From Eleginops maclovinus (Eukaryota; Chordata; Actinopteri; Perciformes; Eleginopidae): a DNA stretch of 64,000 nucleotides. Positions 52,751-64,000 of the stretch are shown here, in pieces. The stretch's first letter is position 1. Each line of letters opens with the position of its first letter. The stretch covers positions 744,446 through 808,445 of the forward strand of contig NC_086363.1 of assembly GCF_036324505.1 (NCBI RefSeq), written 5' to 3'. Made by a program: the position numbers and the translations under genes. The notes below the pieces were generated by a model. That model searched no databases and was not told the origin of the DNA. It saw only the letters and a list, made by a program, of their open reading frames with translations.

Positions 52751-52828
52751 CTCGGTTGCTTCAATTCTATAGAACACAGCTGAATGGAGCCACTCTGTCC
52801 ATCTATATATACAGTCTATGGTACAAAC

Positions 52829-54640
52829 ACACAGGAGAGAGAGAGTTACCTCGTCCCTACACACTACTGTTTGTGTAGGTGTTGCATCAGAAGTACTTTA
52901 TTTATCCCAAACTGGGAAAGCATGATTATCTTTGGGTTTGGAAGGCATCATAAGTCATGGCTCATTGAAGATTGGATAAGTATGACTGATCGTTATCTCC
53001 GTGCAGATTACAGGGGCCACTGTTTACCCCTCAGCTTGTTTGTCATCTGGTCTGTTCCATTGTTTCCTTTCTAAATCCCCTTTATCAGCATTTATTCACA
53101 CAGGATTCAAACCTGCTGCAGCCAAAGCTTTGTAGGCGTGACTGGCAAAGAGCCACGACTGTTCAAAGGGTCGTTCCCATCCAACCCAGCTCGTAACACG
53201 GGGAGGGGAGAGAGGGAAGTCTGGGAGGCAACAGCACATTATCCTCAGTTTCTGGAGAGGAAAGCTCCACCACGACTGAGCCGTTCAGGTTCAGACAGCA
53301 GGTCAAACGGCCTTCTGAAGGGTGAATTCAGTGTCTCCACAACAGGGAGTTTAGAGTCAAGAGACCATCTGGAGCAAAAGGATTTTACCTGTCATTTTTC
53401 TCGTAAATCTCCCTTTAAATCAACATAAACATGGCAAGATCATTAACAAGTCACAGACTGTTATGGCATCAGTAGCTGTCACACTCACGACTGTCCCCCT
53501 TTAAAGCTGCCATGAATCAAGGGGTCAAAAACGAGATGATTGGACTACAGAAAGACGTTAAATAAGACTGAATGAATAGCTTGCTGAGTAGTAAAGATGA
53601 TCCTTTATCCTCCAATAATTCCCTAACAGGATGCACAACATAGATACTTATAATGCTTAAAATAAAGGAAGGTGTAATCTGTAAATTAACCCGCAGAAGA
53701 TGTTAGCTGCTGAAGAAGATCAAGGTGTACAACGAAAAGCTTCAGACCTTCAGCTAAATAGGAAAGGCTTTAAAATGGAAAGTTGAGCATTTCTGATAAT
53801 CATCAGCTGAGGAACATCATGTGATATAAAGGGTAGACAGCTACTAGTTTGGGCCTTATGGTGATTATTGTGCAAACTAAAGGTCCTTTTGCTTCAATTT
53901 CCAAAGAAAAAGCAGCAATAAAAGTGTTGCGTCATAAACCCATTTGGACTCATCGTTGGACAACATGTCAAGCTCAAGCTTCAAAACGAAAGTCCTTTAT
54001 GGTCAAAACTTCCACTTCTTTTTCAATGCTTCCACTATAGCCTGCTAGATAGTAAGCGCCGTAAACAAGTGAGACAGAGGTCTCTTTGGGTTCAGAAACA
54101 CCTTTGCAGAGGTGTCCACTTTGCCTTTCCTTGCATGCACAATGCGTCAACAAAAGCCCAATCATGTGTTGCAGGAAACCAGCAGCGTGTTCTTGCATCA
54201 GCGTGTCAGATCTGGCTTTATGATTGTGTGGAAAAGCACTCAACATTGCCGTCTTGTATACACCGTACAGAGCTCGACCGATATCAGGCCGCCGAGCGCT
54301 GGGGCTGGAAATAGTGACACTTACAGTGCAGCTGAATGTCACCGCGGGCTCACGTTACAATCATCTGCAGCACGTCACTCGGCCTCCAGAATAGATTATA
54401 ATCGGTGCTAAACGGCACATTACCAGGAGAACACGTCAGTACAACTGCTGCTATATTTAAATTGAGATGGAGCACCTTTAATATTAAGCTTTGAAGGGTT
54501 GGAAATACTGGTTTGTTGCTGTGCTTCCAATCTGAAGAGAAACTGGGAGTGAAAGGCTTTCACAATTAATGAAGATTACTTATACAACTTTATATAAACA
54601 CCAACAGGTTGTAACTAAAGCAAGCTTCAGCTACCATAAG
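52829..54640. other. No gene seen
   Basis: Non-coding sequence without recognisable exon, tRNA or clear repeat. Confidence 0.5.
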
Positions 54641-54647
54641 AACACTG

Positions 54648-55375
54648 TAAAGTAACTAAGTACATTTACTCAAGCACAATTCTGAGGTACTTGTACTTTA
54701 CTTGAGTATTTCAATTTTATGCTACTTTGGGCTTCTACCCAACTACAGCTGAGAGGCAAATGGTGTACTTTTACTCCACTCCATTTATTTAATACCTTTA
54801 GTTGCTAGGCAGATTAGGATTAATGATGTGAAATATAATCAGCCCTTAAATCAGACTTCTACTTTTACTCAAGTACAAGAGCTGAGTACTTCTACTTTTA
54901 CTCAAGTACAAGACCTGAGTACTTCTACTTTTATCAAGTACAAGAACTGAGTACTTCTACTTTTACTACAGTACAAGATCTGAGTACTTCTACTTTAACT
55001 ACAGTACAAGATCTGAGTACTTTTACTACAGCACAAGATCTGAGTACTTTTACTCAAGTACAAGATCTGAGTACTTATACTTATACTACAGTACAAGCTC
55101 TGAGTACTTATACTTTACTCAAGTACAAGATCTGAGTACTTCTACTAATACTACAGTACAAGCTCTGAGTACTTCTACTACAGTACTAGATCTGAGTACT
55201 TCTACTACAGTACAAGATCTGAGTACTTGTACTTTTACTCAAGTACAAGATCTGAGTACTTCTACTAATACTACAGTACAAGCTCTGAGTACTTCTACTA
55301 CAGTACTAGATCTGAGTACTTCTACTACAGTACAAGATCTGAGTACTTGTACTTTTACTACAGTAAGCTAATGCT
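54648..55375 (-). mobile_element. hAT-like element with diverged minisatellite end
   Basis: It starts GTAAAGTAACTAAGTACATT then TACTCAAG and carries the body segment CCTTTAGTTGCTAGGCAGATT. 54860-55375 is an irregular array of GAGTACTTCTACT with ACAGTACAAGATCT variants. Copies are more diverged than in the bub1 introns, so it is older. Confidence 0.75.
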
Positions 55376-56204
55376 AAATGCTAATGAGTACACAGGTGTA
55401 AATACACACTGGGTGATTGGAAGCAGGTGGGTTCAATCAGGGCGGGGCTAAACGTCACAAAGACAGGAAGTAAGGGGAGTTTCTTTCAAAGTAAAACAGG
55501 AAGTTAGTCAAAGCTAAAAGGGTTACCTACCTACATATCCAGACCCCCCTCTTAGTTGCCCCCTAAATGAAATTGGGAGTGCTTTATCACGGTAGGTTCC
55601 CGGCCCCGCCGCTCACCGTGGTTTAACTGGTGGTCTGAGAGAGGAACTGGTTTCCTGCTGGTTTGTGCGGAGCTGTAATCAGCGCTGATCAGCTGACATC
55701 ACTCCCAAACGTCCAGCCAGACGAGTCTCACATGCCTTTCAGATGGAGACAGCATGAGGTCACTTCCCTCATAAAGCCAAGGGAGAGAGGGAGAGAGGGC
55801 GAGAGGGGGAGGGGAGAAGGGGAGAAGATGTTGTTGTTTTTCTATTTGGAGATGTTTATATTTTATAGTTCATATTTGTTTTCTACCATTTGTAATTTCC
55901 AATTTGAGATAAATAAAGTGAATCTTATCTTACTCGAACAATGAAGTAATCAGATTACTGTTACAGTTAAAAAACAAACAATTAGAGATGACCTGCAGGA
56001 TAACAACGGAGGAGGACGAGGGTCGAGGGTCAAATGAGAATAAAATGTTTTGGGGATTTGACAAAAATAAACTTTAATCTCAGAATTTAAAATAAAAGTT
56101 TGATTCTAAGTTTCTACTTCCTTTTTTTTTTAGAATTTCACTTTTCAAACAGAATTCTGAGAAATAAATCTGAAAGTCTGAGAAGAATCAGTCATCAATG
56201 AGTC
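55376..56204. other. No gene seen; possible LINE/SINE tail
   Basis: Contains GA-rich sequence at about 55780-55826. GAGATAAATAAAGTGAATCT at about 55905 resembles the 3' tail of fish non-LTR elements. Otherwise nothing recognised. Confidence 0.4.
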
Positions 56205-56410
56205 CAGCAGTGGCTCAGTCAGTACTGGTTTGGACTGGGACTTGTAGGTCGCTGGTTCAAGTCCCCGAACAGACCTAACATATGCAGTGTGGACTGGTAC
56301 TTGGAGATGTTCACCTCCTAAACTTTCTGTGGTTCCCTTGAGCAAGGCACTGTAAACACCCCCCCTCCTCCATTGCTCCCAGTACTAGGATGGGTTAAAT
56401 TCAGGGGTCA
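56205..56410 (+). mobile_element. tRNA-derived SINE-like sequence
   Basis: TGGCTCAGTCAG (56211) fits an RNA polymerase III A box and GGTTCAAGTCC (56254-56264) a B box, 43 bp apart. Then follow GAGCAAGGCACTGTAAAC and CATTGCTCCCAGTACTAGG, common in fish tRNA-SINEs. There is no intact tRNA fold. Confidence 0.6.
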
Positions 56411-56790
56411 GATTTCACTGCGACAGTTAAAGAGGCTTTCGTCCTCCGATTCTAAAAAAAGTATATATTTTTGTCACATCCCAAAATGATCCTCTCAGAT
56501 GTCCCTAATCCTCTTCCGTAGATTACGTTTCTTCAATGCCTTTAGAAACACAGATGGATATATTACAGGTAGACGCACTGAATTCATCTTCATGATTTAT
56601 ATGAACTTTAATTCTTCTTTGTTTTATTTAGAAATCCTCTTACTGTTTATTTTCTCTTGTTTTTATTCGCATTGCATTTGATATTGATGTAATCCAAAGA
56701 AATGAATCAGGTTACTTTAATATTCCTATACTCAGATGAGGTTACTGATTTCTAGATAACTAGTTACTCTACTGGTTTACATTTTAAAGT

Positions 56791-56805
56791 CCCCCCCCCC
56801 CCCCC
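56791..56805. repeat. Poly-C tract
   Basis: Fifteen consecutive C residues. Confidence 0.95.
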
Positions 56806-59595
56806 GGATATCATGACAGCGACAGACCGCTGCTTCTCTTACGTCATCTGTACATTTTTTACAAGCCGCTGAGCTCCCGAGCGATGATGAATCTGCAGCG
56901 GTGTGTGGTCTGCCCACCAACCGGCTCGTAAAAATGACTCATGAAGGAGGAGAATGAGACTGGGACATCCCATAAGTGACCTCAGAAGACTCCCATCACA
57001 GAAACCACTGAAGACGGGGAGCAATGGACAACCGATGCATGGAATCACCGGTAGAGTGCATCTTGACTCTGGACACTGATTACTAAAACAAAGGCACTGG
57101 TTGCCCCAAAAATCTCCATGTGACGTCTCTTTTAGGTGTCTTGCCTGCAGGAATCTGCACAGAATCACATATGCGTTTTGAAATACCTTTTTTTCCGTAA
57201 AAAAGGTTTCCTAATATTACTTTTAAAGGTGTTATTGATGCAGATAAAGGTCAGTGAGTGAATGTTTTCCGGGGTCAAACTATCCAGATCATCAGTGAAT
57301 CTGTATAGTTTCAGGGTTGCTAACAGGAAGTGTAATATTGGACCAAGTTTTTATGGATGTGTCCTTTTAACGCCAAAGAGGACACATCTGCATCACCTGA
57401 CTGGCATCAACACGAGGTATGCAGGATAAAAGTAATGCAAGGACTGCCTCCCCGAAGAGATTTGATTGGACGAGAGTGCGGCTTTAATGAGACGGAGAGT
57501 ATAGCATTTATATTGATCGGAGCAGCAAGGTAAACCAACGGCTGTCTTACAGTCTTGGAAGCCAAACTCCAACATCCCGCGTTCGACTCCCAGACCCCAT
57601 TGGTGAACACACTAAGACTTACGTTCCCCCAAAGCCACATCCCTACCAATCCAATAAATCACGTCCCCATCAGTGATTTGCCCTCTCCTCTCCGGGGTCC
57701 CAAACTGAACCCAAGGCCTTCGCTGTGTCCCCCTGTTGTGCTGTCATGGGAACAGCAGTCAGTGTTATGAAACCAAACCTCCCTCGGAGATTACTGAGCT
57801 GATCCAGCACAATGATCTCATGACTCCCGTCTTATCAGCCGGCCTTGGCTCGCCGATCGAGGCAGTAACAGTGCTTTAGTTAAAGTCAGAATCTGCAACT
57901 TTCTAAATGATACCATTGTTCGTTTTGCTAGTGAGCGTTTCTTTAATCCCAGTGAACACCTGTGGGACATTTAGAAACACCAAATGAGTAAAGATGTTCT
58001 TGAAAAGGCCTTTCAAATCCATGAAGAGAAGAACTGAAACTGCTCTGGAGGCTAACGTAGACATCACAACAGCTCGTTTTAGTTTCATTTATTGGTCATG
58101 CATCTGTAATTGTTCCTACTTCCCATACAAACCATCATCCTGTTGGTCTATAAGCATTTGAAACACGGTTTGGCTAAATTAATGCACATACAAGAATCAA
58201 GCAGAGTTTGTATCTTCATGTTGATTGCACCTATGAGTCGATTTGGATAGAAGCGTGAGATGGATGATAGATAACGGCACGTAGGTTTGGTTTTCCTGCA
58301 GTCAGTTCAACTTAAAGATGGGGCTGAGGCTGATAGACTGCCAGCAGAAGTCCGTATATAACAGCCCATCCAAAAGTAATGGAGTCACACACCAGGTAAC
58401 GCCTTCTGTGTTGGAAAAATACACCGTATGTAAGAAGTGGACTGAGTCAGCATGATGTCACCCATTGGTTTGTGGACTGCGGCCTTGTGGGAAACCATCC
58501 TTTAGTAAATAAATGTGCTGAAGAAGACTTGCAGCTAGAGATCGAGACCTATCATACTCATGGCTGCACTTCTTCCTTAAGATATACGATATCAGGCTCG
58601 GGGCCTGATCAGCAAAGACTGTTAACTTTTAAGCATCGATTCACAAGTCCTTCGTGACTGAAGAAGCTTCAAACATCCTAACGTTGGGTGGAGTAAAAAT
58701 GACGTATTGTCCCAGAGAGAAAATATCAGTGAGGGTCTCCAGAGGAATGAATGACTGTTGTGGGGATGAACCAGTGGGAACACCCAAACACAACATGTCT
58801 GTTCACATACAAATCTTATCATTTGGTTCTGTAAACGTCCCTGAAGGATTGGTAACAACCGATGGAAAACCCCCTGATGTGGACCCTCACCAGAACCCAA
58901 TCAGTGTTCTGTTGGCCTGCATCTCCTCCTGCGTCTACCAAATCTAAATAAATCAATAGATTAGACCCCGTTACAAACAGCTGATACAGAATAAACTCAC
59001 CTTTTGATGTTAACTTCACAATAAAACTGAACACATTGAGGTGTGTGCGTTCGGTTAAAAACAATCCCATCTCTGCCTCCCAGAAACCAGGGTTCAAAAT
59101 AACTTGCAATAAAAACATTGGAGGGGAGGGGGCTATTAATGGAGAGGAAGGTCCCAGGAGATCTGGGCAGCGCAAAGCATGCTGGGTAACATAACTCCTC
59201 TGTTTGGATTTATCGTAGAGCTCATATTTTCCATGTTTAACTAGAAGAGGTCACCAGTGCAACCAGCACCACTGTGGTTTACAGATATGTACGGTCACTT
59301 AATGCCTGCAAGGACGTTCTAACTCCCAGTAGACCTCACACCAAACAGCCAATAATACAAAAAAAGAGTCAAACAGTCGTAGAAAGATCAGCAAATCCAA
59401 AGCTGTGGGTATTTAGTAATTGAAGTAGTAATTTAACAGGCTTTCTTCATCCATAACCAGGTCGATTTGGCGCCTCAACTAAACTTGAACTATTTCTAAA
59501 GCGATAATGGGAACATGAACTATAACCCTGACCCCACCAAAGACCGGTCAGATGCAAAGACTGATAAAGGCTGCATGGTGTTCATTTGAAGCCTT
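56806..59595. other. No gene seen
   Basis: Non-coding. About 57545-57620 contains GCGTTCGACTCCCAG, possibly a worn B box of a SINE. On the minus strand near 59164-59190 is a partial ZNF143-like motif (CCCAGCATGC then TTTGCGC). Confidence 0.4.
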
Positions 59596-59828
59596 ATGAT
59601 GATGCTTCAGATTCAAATTCATCCTGAGGGGACCATGAATATGTCTGACCGAGAAGACCCACAACATCGATCATCTTTTCCAGCCGTAATGGGAAAGACT
59701 GCCAGATGTTTACCAGTTGTCTTTCTCACAGTGACAGAAGCCACCTTTAGGACAAACACGTTCATGGTCCACAGGGAAACCTAATTAGTGTTAATCAAAT
59801 GTATACAGGCTATACTAGATATTGAAGC

Positions 59829-59829
<1 letters not shown>

Positions 59830-59876
<47 letters not shown>

Positions 59877-59902
59877 CGATGATGATGATGATGATGATGA
59901 TG
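59830..59902. repeat. (GAT)n microsatellite
   Basis: About 24 GAT triplets with one GAC interruption. Confidence 0.96.
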
Positions 59903-60439
59903 CTTAAAGGAGAGTATAATTCATCCTAAGGGGACCAAAAATGTCTCTTTTCTAGAAGAACCACAGCCTGATCTTTTTACATCTTGGAACAGCATTCCCG
60001 ACGTTCATGGTCCCCAGAGGACGAACCCTTAGACGCAACCAGTTAAACTGCAATTTATTGAAGTTAAGCATATGTCAAAACAAAGCCTTATACTGGTGCT
60101 ACAGGAACACATTCAAAGTGAGTATAATTCATCCTAAGGGGAACATAAATGTCTCTTTTCTAGAAGAACCACAGCCTGATCGGTTTGCATCTTAGAACAG
60201 CAACAAAAAGAGCACTTTTTTAAACACTTTGTGTTTTTTAAGTCACCAAGAATCCCTAACCCATAACTGAGAACTTATTTTAACCAAAACCCAGATGACT
60301 CACTAATTCCAACCAATTATTTTTGGTTCTAAACCTAACCAAACGTTGACCACCGGCTGTGTGAGGAAACAGTTGTATTTTTTAAACCATAATGGGAAAG
60401 AAATCCCAATAAAACAGTCTTTCCCATAATGACACCAGT

Positions 60440-60600
60440 AGGACGAAGTGTAGGTGGCCTGGGAACTGGTTCAAGTCCCCAGAAAGTCCAAGTGCTACCG
60501 AGGTGTCCCTGAGCAAGGCACCGTTCCCTACACTGCTCCCCGCTCCTGTAAACGTCCCCTCTGTGGAATGAATAAAGGTCCCCAGAGGATAAACCCTAGC
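60440..60600 (+). mobile_element. Second tRNA-SINE-like sequence
   Basis: B box GGTTCAAGTCC at 60468-60478, followed by GAGCAAGGCACCG and CACTGCTCCCCG. The A box is degraded. Confidence 0.5.
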
Positions 60601-60680
60601 CGCTGAGCCGCCACCAAACACCAGTTAAACTGTTATTTACTGAAGCTAATCATATGTCAAAACAAAGCCTCATGGGGCTG

Positions 60681-61394
60681 CAGGACAGTTATCATCACTC
60701 ATCCTCAGGGGAACACGAGGAACAAAGCATCAGACATCTGCTTACTTATTTCTCAACAAAAATAGCACAATTTGGAAACGAAAAACATGTTCTTTTAAAT
60801 TAAAAACACAGCAGTTTTGTATAGCGCCACCTAATTGTTCAGACAAAGCCTTTAATGAGCTAATGGTGTGTAACCATAATGACCCGACCCATGACAAAGA
60901 GCTTTTCTAACCCAAACCCTGAAGCCTCCCGAACCACACTCCATAAACCAGATTCATTTAGTGCTCCGTAATGTTTTTTAAATGCCATTATGTCTCCATT
61001 ACTTCATGCTCTCTGTGTTTTCTGCAGCTCTGTATCACCGGGAGCTCCAAGATCTATTACATTAACGTGCTTAATGCACGGCTTCCTGAAACAAGCGTTT
61101 ACTGCGCTCTGAATGAAGGGAGTCATAACTCACTGACTCATGAACGCAGCGCCTCCTGAGTCAGTGAGAACCACATTTAGGCTCTGCACATAAACACCTT
61201 TGTTCCACTTACTCCCGGCCACCATGTTACACCCTTACCGTCCATATCCCTCAACTCAATACGAATGATCTTCACCAATACCATGTTTCATGGACCAAAT
61301 CTGTGCTGTTTCTCTCAATCTGCATGAACCATCTGTGGCATTGTGTTTTCCCTCTCAGTATAACTCTGGATTTAGGGATTTCTATATGAATAAA
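60681..61394. other. No gene seen
   Basis: Non-coding, no recognisable feature. Confidence 0.45.
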
Positions 61395-62712
61395 CCCAGA
61401 GATGAGTAACTATATTTACTCAAATACTGCCTAAGTACAATTTTGATGGAACCTTGTACTTCCACTCCACTACAGTTCAGAGGTAAATGTTGTACTTCTA
61501 CTTTACTCAAGTACAAGACCTGAGTACTTCTACTTTACTCAAGTACAAGATCTGAGTACTTCTACTTTACTCAAGAACAAGACCTGAGTACTTCTACTTT
61601 ACTCAAGTACAAGATCAGAGTACTTCTACTTTACTCAAGTACAAGACCTGAGTACTTCTACTTTACTCAAGTACAAGACCTGAGTAATTCTACTTTACTC
61701 AAGTACAAGACCTGAGTACTTCTACTTTACTCAAGTACAAGATCTGAGTACTTCTACTTTACTCAAGTACAAGACCTGAGTACTTCTACTTTTACTCAAG
61801 TACAATAACTGAGTACTTCTACTTTACTCAAGTACAAGACCTGAGTACTTCTACTTTACTCAAGTACAAGACCTGAGTACTTCTACTTTACTCAAGTACA
61901 AGATCAGAGTACTTCTACTTTACTCAAGTACAAGATCTGAGTACTTCTACTTTACTCAAGTACAAGACCTGAGTACTTCTACTTTACCCAAGTACAACAT
62001 CTGAGTACTTCTACTTTACTCAAGTACAAGATCTGAGTACTTCTACTTTACTCAAGTACAAGACCTGAGTACTTCTACTTTACTCAAGTACAAGATCTGA
62101 GTACTTCTACTTTACTCAAGTACCAGACCTGAGTACTTCTACTTTACTCAAGAACAAGATCTGAGTACTTCTACTTTACTCAAGTACAAGAACTGAGTAC
62201 TTCTACTTTACTCAAGTACAAGGTCTGAGTACTTCTACTTTACTCAAGTACAAGGCCTGAGTACTTCTACTTTACTCAAGTACAACATCAGAGTACTTCT
62301 ACTTTTAGTCAAGTACAAGATCTGAGTACTTCTACTTTTAGTCAAGTACAAGATCTGAGTACTTCTACTTTAGTCAAGTACAAGATCTGAGTACTTCTAC
62401 TTTACTCAAGTACAAGATCAGAATACTTCTACTTCACTCAAGTACAAGATCTGAGTACTTCTACTTTACTCAAGTACAAGACCTGAGTACTTCTACTTTT
62501 AGTCAAGTACAAGATCTGAGTACTTCTACTTTACTCAAGTACAAGACCTGAGTACTTCTACTTTACTCAAGTACAAGATCTGAGTACTTCTACTTTACTC
62601 AAGTACAAGACCTGAGTATTTCTACTTTACTCAAGTACAAGACCTGAGTACTTCTACTTTACTCAAGTACAAGACCTGAGTACTTCTACTTTACTCAAGT
62701 ACAAGATCTGAG
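61395..62712 (-). mobile_element. hAT-like element end with about 38 copies of the 32-bp minisatellite
   Basis: 61395-61495 resembles the terminal segment (GAGTAACTATATTTACTCAA and CCACTACAGTTCAGAGG). 61495-62712 is a tandem array of TACTTCTACTTTACTCAAGT with ACAAGATCTGAG. This is the longest copy of the array in the window. The unique body present at 19579 and 23248 is missing. Confidence 0.85.
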
Positions 62713-63500
62713 TTTCAATGTCAACTTTGGAAGGCTGGATGTTTGATCAGTCTTAATAAAAATGATTATATTTGAAGCCGTTAATAATTAACATTTTGTA
62801 TTTTTTATTTGGTAAATAAAAAAGAACTATAAAATAAAATGCATTTATATTACTCGCCAAATCCCCAGTGATGTTGTAGATATTGATGGTATTTTAAATG
62901 ATATCAAATTAGTTTCTTAGTGATTGAATTTATCAGAATTATTTGGTGTACTTTTTCGATCAACAAACTAAACTTTTTCAAACATATGTTAATGAATGAA
63001 ACTCATTTATAACATAAATACAATCAGCTGTTGGTGATGACGTCAGCTTGTCTTACCTGCTCTCAGCCTATCAGAGGTCACAGATTTTCAGTCCCAATAA
63101 AAAGTCTCTGGTCCTGTGAGACGACGTCACTGATGGATAACACACATCACTGATAATGTGTGAAATATCTTCTCCTCTTTTTCTCTAACAGAGCAGGGTG
63201 CAGTTTGTTCTGTGAGCTCCCAGAGAAATAAAACCTCCTCTTCCTCCTGTTCCTCCTCTTCCTCTGCTGCAGCCGGTCTGTTCTCAGTGAGAGACCGCTC
63301 TATATTTAACATGTGCTCTCAGTCTGGGTTAGCAGCTGAACTGACCGTGGCTTTAACAAACACAACAGCTGACGACCAGTGTCCTCCTCCTCTTCCTACT
63401 CCTCCTCTTCCTCCTCCTCAACATCCTTCTACTGTATTTTTTTAAAAGAGGCCCTAGTCTGCTTCCTGTTGTTTCCCCTCTCCTGAAGTGTGTTGATAGG
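62713..63500. other. No gene recognised; possible promoter
   Basis: TGACGTCA, a full CRE, lies at 63038-63045. CAATAAAAAGTCTC (about 63095) is TATA-like and GACGACGTCAC (about 63120) a second CRE-like half. About 63235-63450 is CT-rich with a low-complexity open frame. No known protein is recognised. Confidence 0.3.
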
Positions 63501-63504
63501 TTTT

Positions 63505-63662
63505 GAGTGCATGTAAATGGTCTGCAAAGGCTTAAATTCCTGTGTTCCCTCCCACACCCTTCCAGGAAAGCCTCCATTGGACTCCTTTGTTTACTTCCTG
63601 AACATGGTGTCATCACTATAGAACACTCACGCTCCTATTGGCCAGCGCTCCAACACATGGTA
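63505..63662 (+). repeat. Longest copy of dispersed repeat family A
   Basis: Runs from GAGTGCATGTAAATGGTCTGC through CCTGTGTTCCCTCCC, TTACTTCCTGAACATGGTG and CGCTCCAACACATGGTAC. Shorter pieces are at 715, 9367 and (reversed) 20095. Confidence 0.65.
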
Positions 63663-63878
63663 CAATGTCAGAATATCTCAGATAATAATTATGCAGTATT
63701 AATACTTATATTCAGCAACATTTAGGGATATCAGCTGTTTATAATATCCATTATGTGCAGTGCATTCAGTATTAGTGACATCATTGTGCTGATGGAGACT
63801 ATTTATTTGAATGAGGAACAGCGCCATCTACCTCTGACCATCGTCCCTTCATGAAACTGCAGAAGAAGAAGTATGATG

Positions 63879-64000
63879 ACCAGAGGTGGGAGAAGTACTC
63901 AGATCTTGTTCTTGAGTTTAAGTAGAAGTACTCAGATCTTGTTCTTGAGTTTAAGTAGAAGTACACAGATCTTGTTGTTGAGTAAAGTAGAAGTACACAG
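63879..64000 (+). mobile_element. Start of another hAT-like element, cut by the window edge
   Basis: Shows the clean terminus CCAGAGGTGGGAGAAGTACT followed by 32-bp-type units (TCAGATCTTGTTCTTGAG). Confidence 0.75.

Larger units (their letters stand above)
51005..52820 (+). mobile_element. 1816-bp P-element-like transposon with THAP exon
   Basis: Flanked by the perfect 8-bp duplication GTACAAAC (50997-51004 and 52821-52828). The terminal inverted repeats are 28 bp with one mismatch: the left reads CATAGACTGTATATATTGAT then GGACAGAG, the right in reverse has A in place of the T at position 17. It contains a THAP-like start exon (51457-51521), a CTCF core near the left end, promoter-like motifs near the right end and a nested 24-bp remnant of its own family. 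No transposase catalytic region is visible, so it is probably non-autonomous. P elements have 8-bp duplications, termini beginning CAT and an N-terminal THAP domain; hAT is the alternative. Confidence 0.75.
59600..60680. repeat. Diverged long-unit duplications
   Basis: AGTATAATTCATCCTAAGGGG with CTAGAAGAACCACAGCCTG occurs at about 59913 and 60119. CCAGTTAAACTG with CATATGTCAAAACAAAGCCT occurs at about 60039 and 60621. ATTCATCCTGAGGGG occurs at 59618 and a variant at about 60698. ATTCATCC..GGGGACCATGAATGTCT is a known type of teleost dispersed repeat. Confidence 0.6.

Noticed and set aside
56205..56290. A functional tRNA gene
   Set aside because: A and B boxes are present but no cloverleaf or terminator is seen; downstream sequence matches a SINE body.
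58654..58947. Plus-strand frame of 97 residues
   Set aside because: No recognisable motif, weak start context, codon use like random sequence.
63212..63445. Plus-strand frame with Ser and Pro runs
   Set aside because: Low-complexity TCC/CCT repeats; no domain or splice context that I can support.

Overview
This is vertebrate nuclear DNA, almost certainly from a percomorph-type teleost fish. The genes are split by GT-AG introns and encode vertebrate proteins. The non-coding DNA is full of long CA/GT microsatellites, minisatellites, tRNA-derived SINE-like sequences and short terminal-inverted-repeat transposons of kinds common in teleosts. The species cannot be named from sequence alone.

Five protein-coding genes can be reconstructed exon by exon. 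From left to right they are hey2 (+, 5 exons, 1631-5687), glo1 (-, 6 exons, 7745-11220), bub1 (-, 25 exons, 13154-23827), tmem30a (-, 7 exons, 26276-29333) and filip1 (-, 5 coding exons, 33244-46167). hey2 and glo1 are convergent; the other four genes all run leftward. All reading frames close across the splice junctions: 293, 187, 1135, 366 and 1166 residues respectively. The genes do not form one pathway. They encode a Notch-effector repressor, a methylglyoxal-detoxifying enzyme, a spindle-checkpoint kinase, a phospholipid-flippase subunit and a filamin-regulating coiled-coil protein. The tmem30a-filip1 adjacency matches the arrangement I know from human 6q14; the others map elsewhere in human.

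The region from about 46.2 kb to the right edge holds no recognisable complete gene. It probably contains the 5' non-coding part of filip1 plus intergenic DNA, and it is rich in repeats. Several dispersed repeat families occur throughout the window. One is a hAT-like element whose end segment has expanded many times into a 32-bp minisatellite. Another is a 72-bp unit containing GTCATGTGAC. A 57-bp minisatellite sits in two filip1 introns in opposite orientations.

The most unusual signal is a transposon family with ends CATAGACTG...CAGTCTATG and 8-bp target-site duplications. A 1816-bp copy (51005-52820, duplication GTACAAAC) carries a start exon resembling the N-terminus of a THAP domain. Two tiny remnants made only of joined termini lie at 49763-49790 (duplication GTCCTGCC) and at 52264-52287 (duplication ATACAGTC, nested in the large copy). 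Terminus, duplication length, THAP exon and footprint shape together suggest a P-element-like family; this is inference from the sequence and needs a database search.
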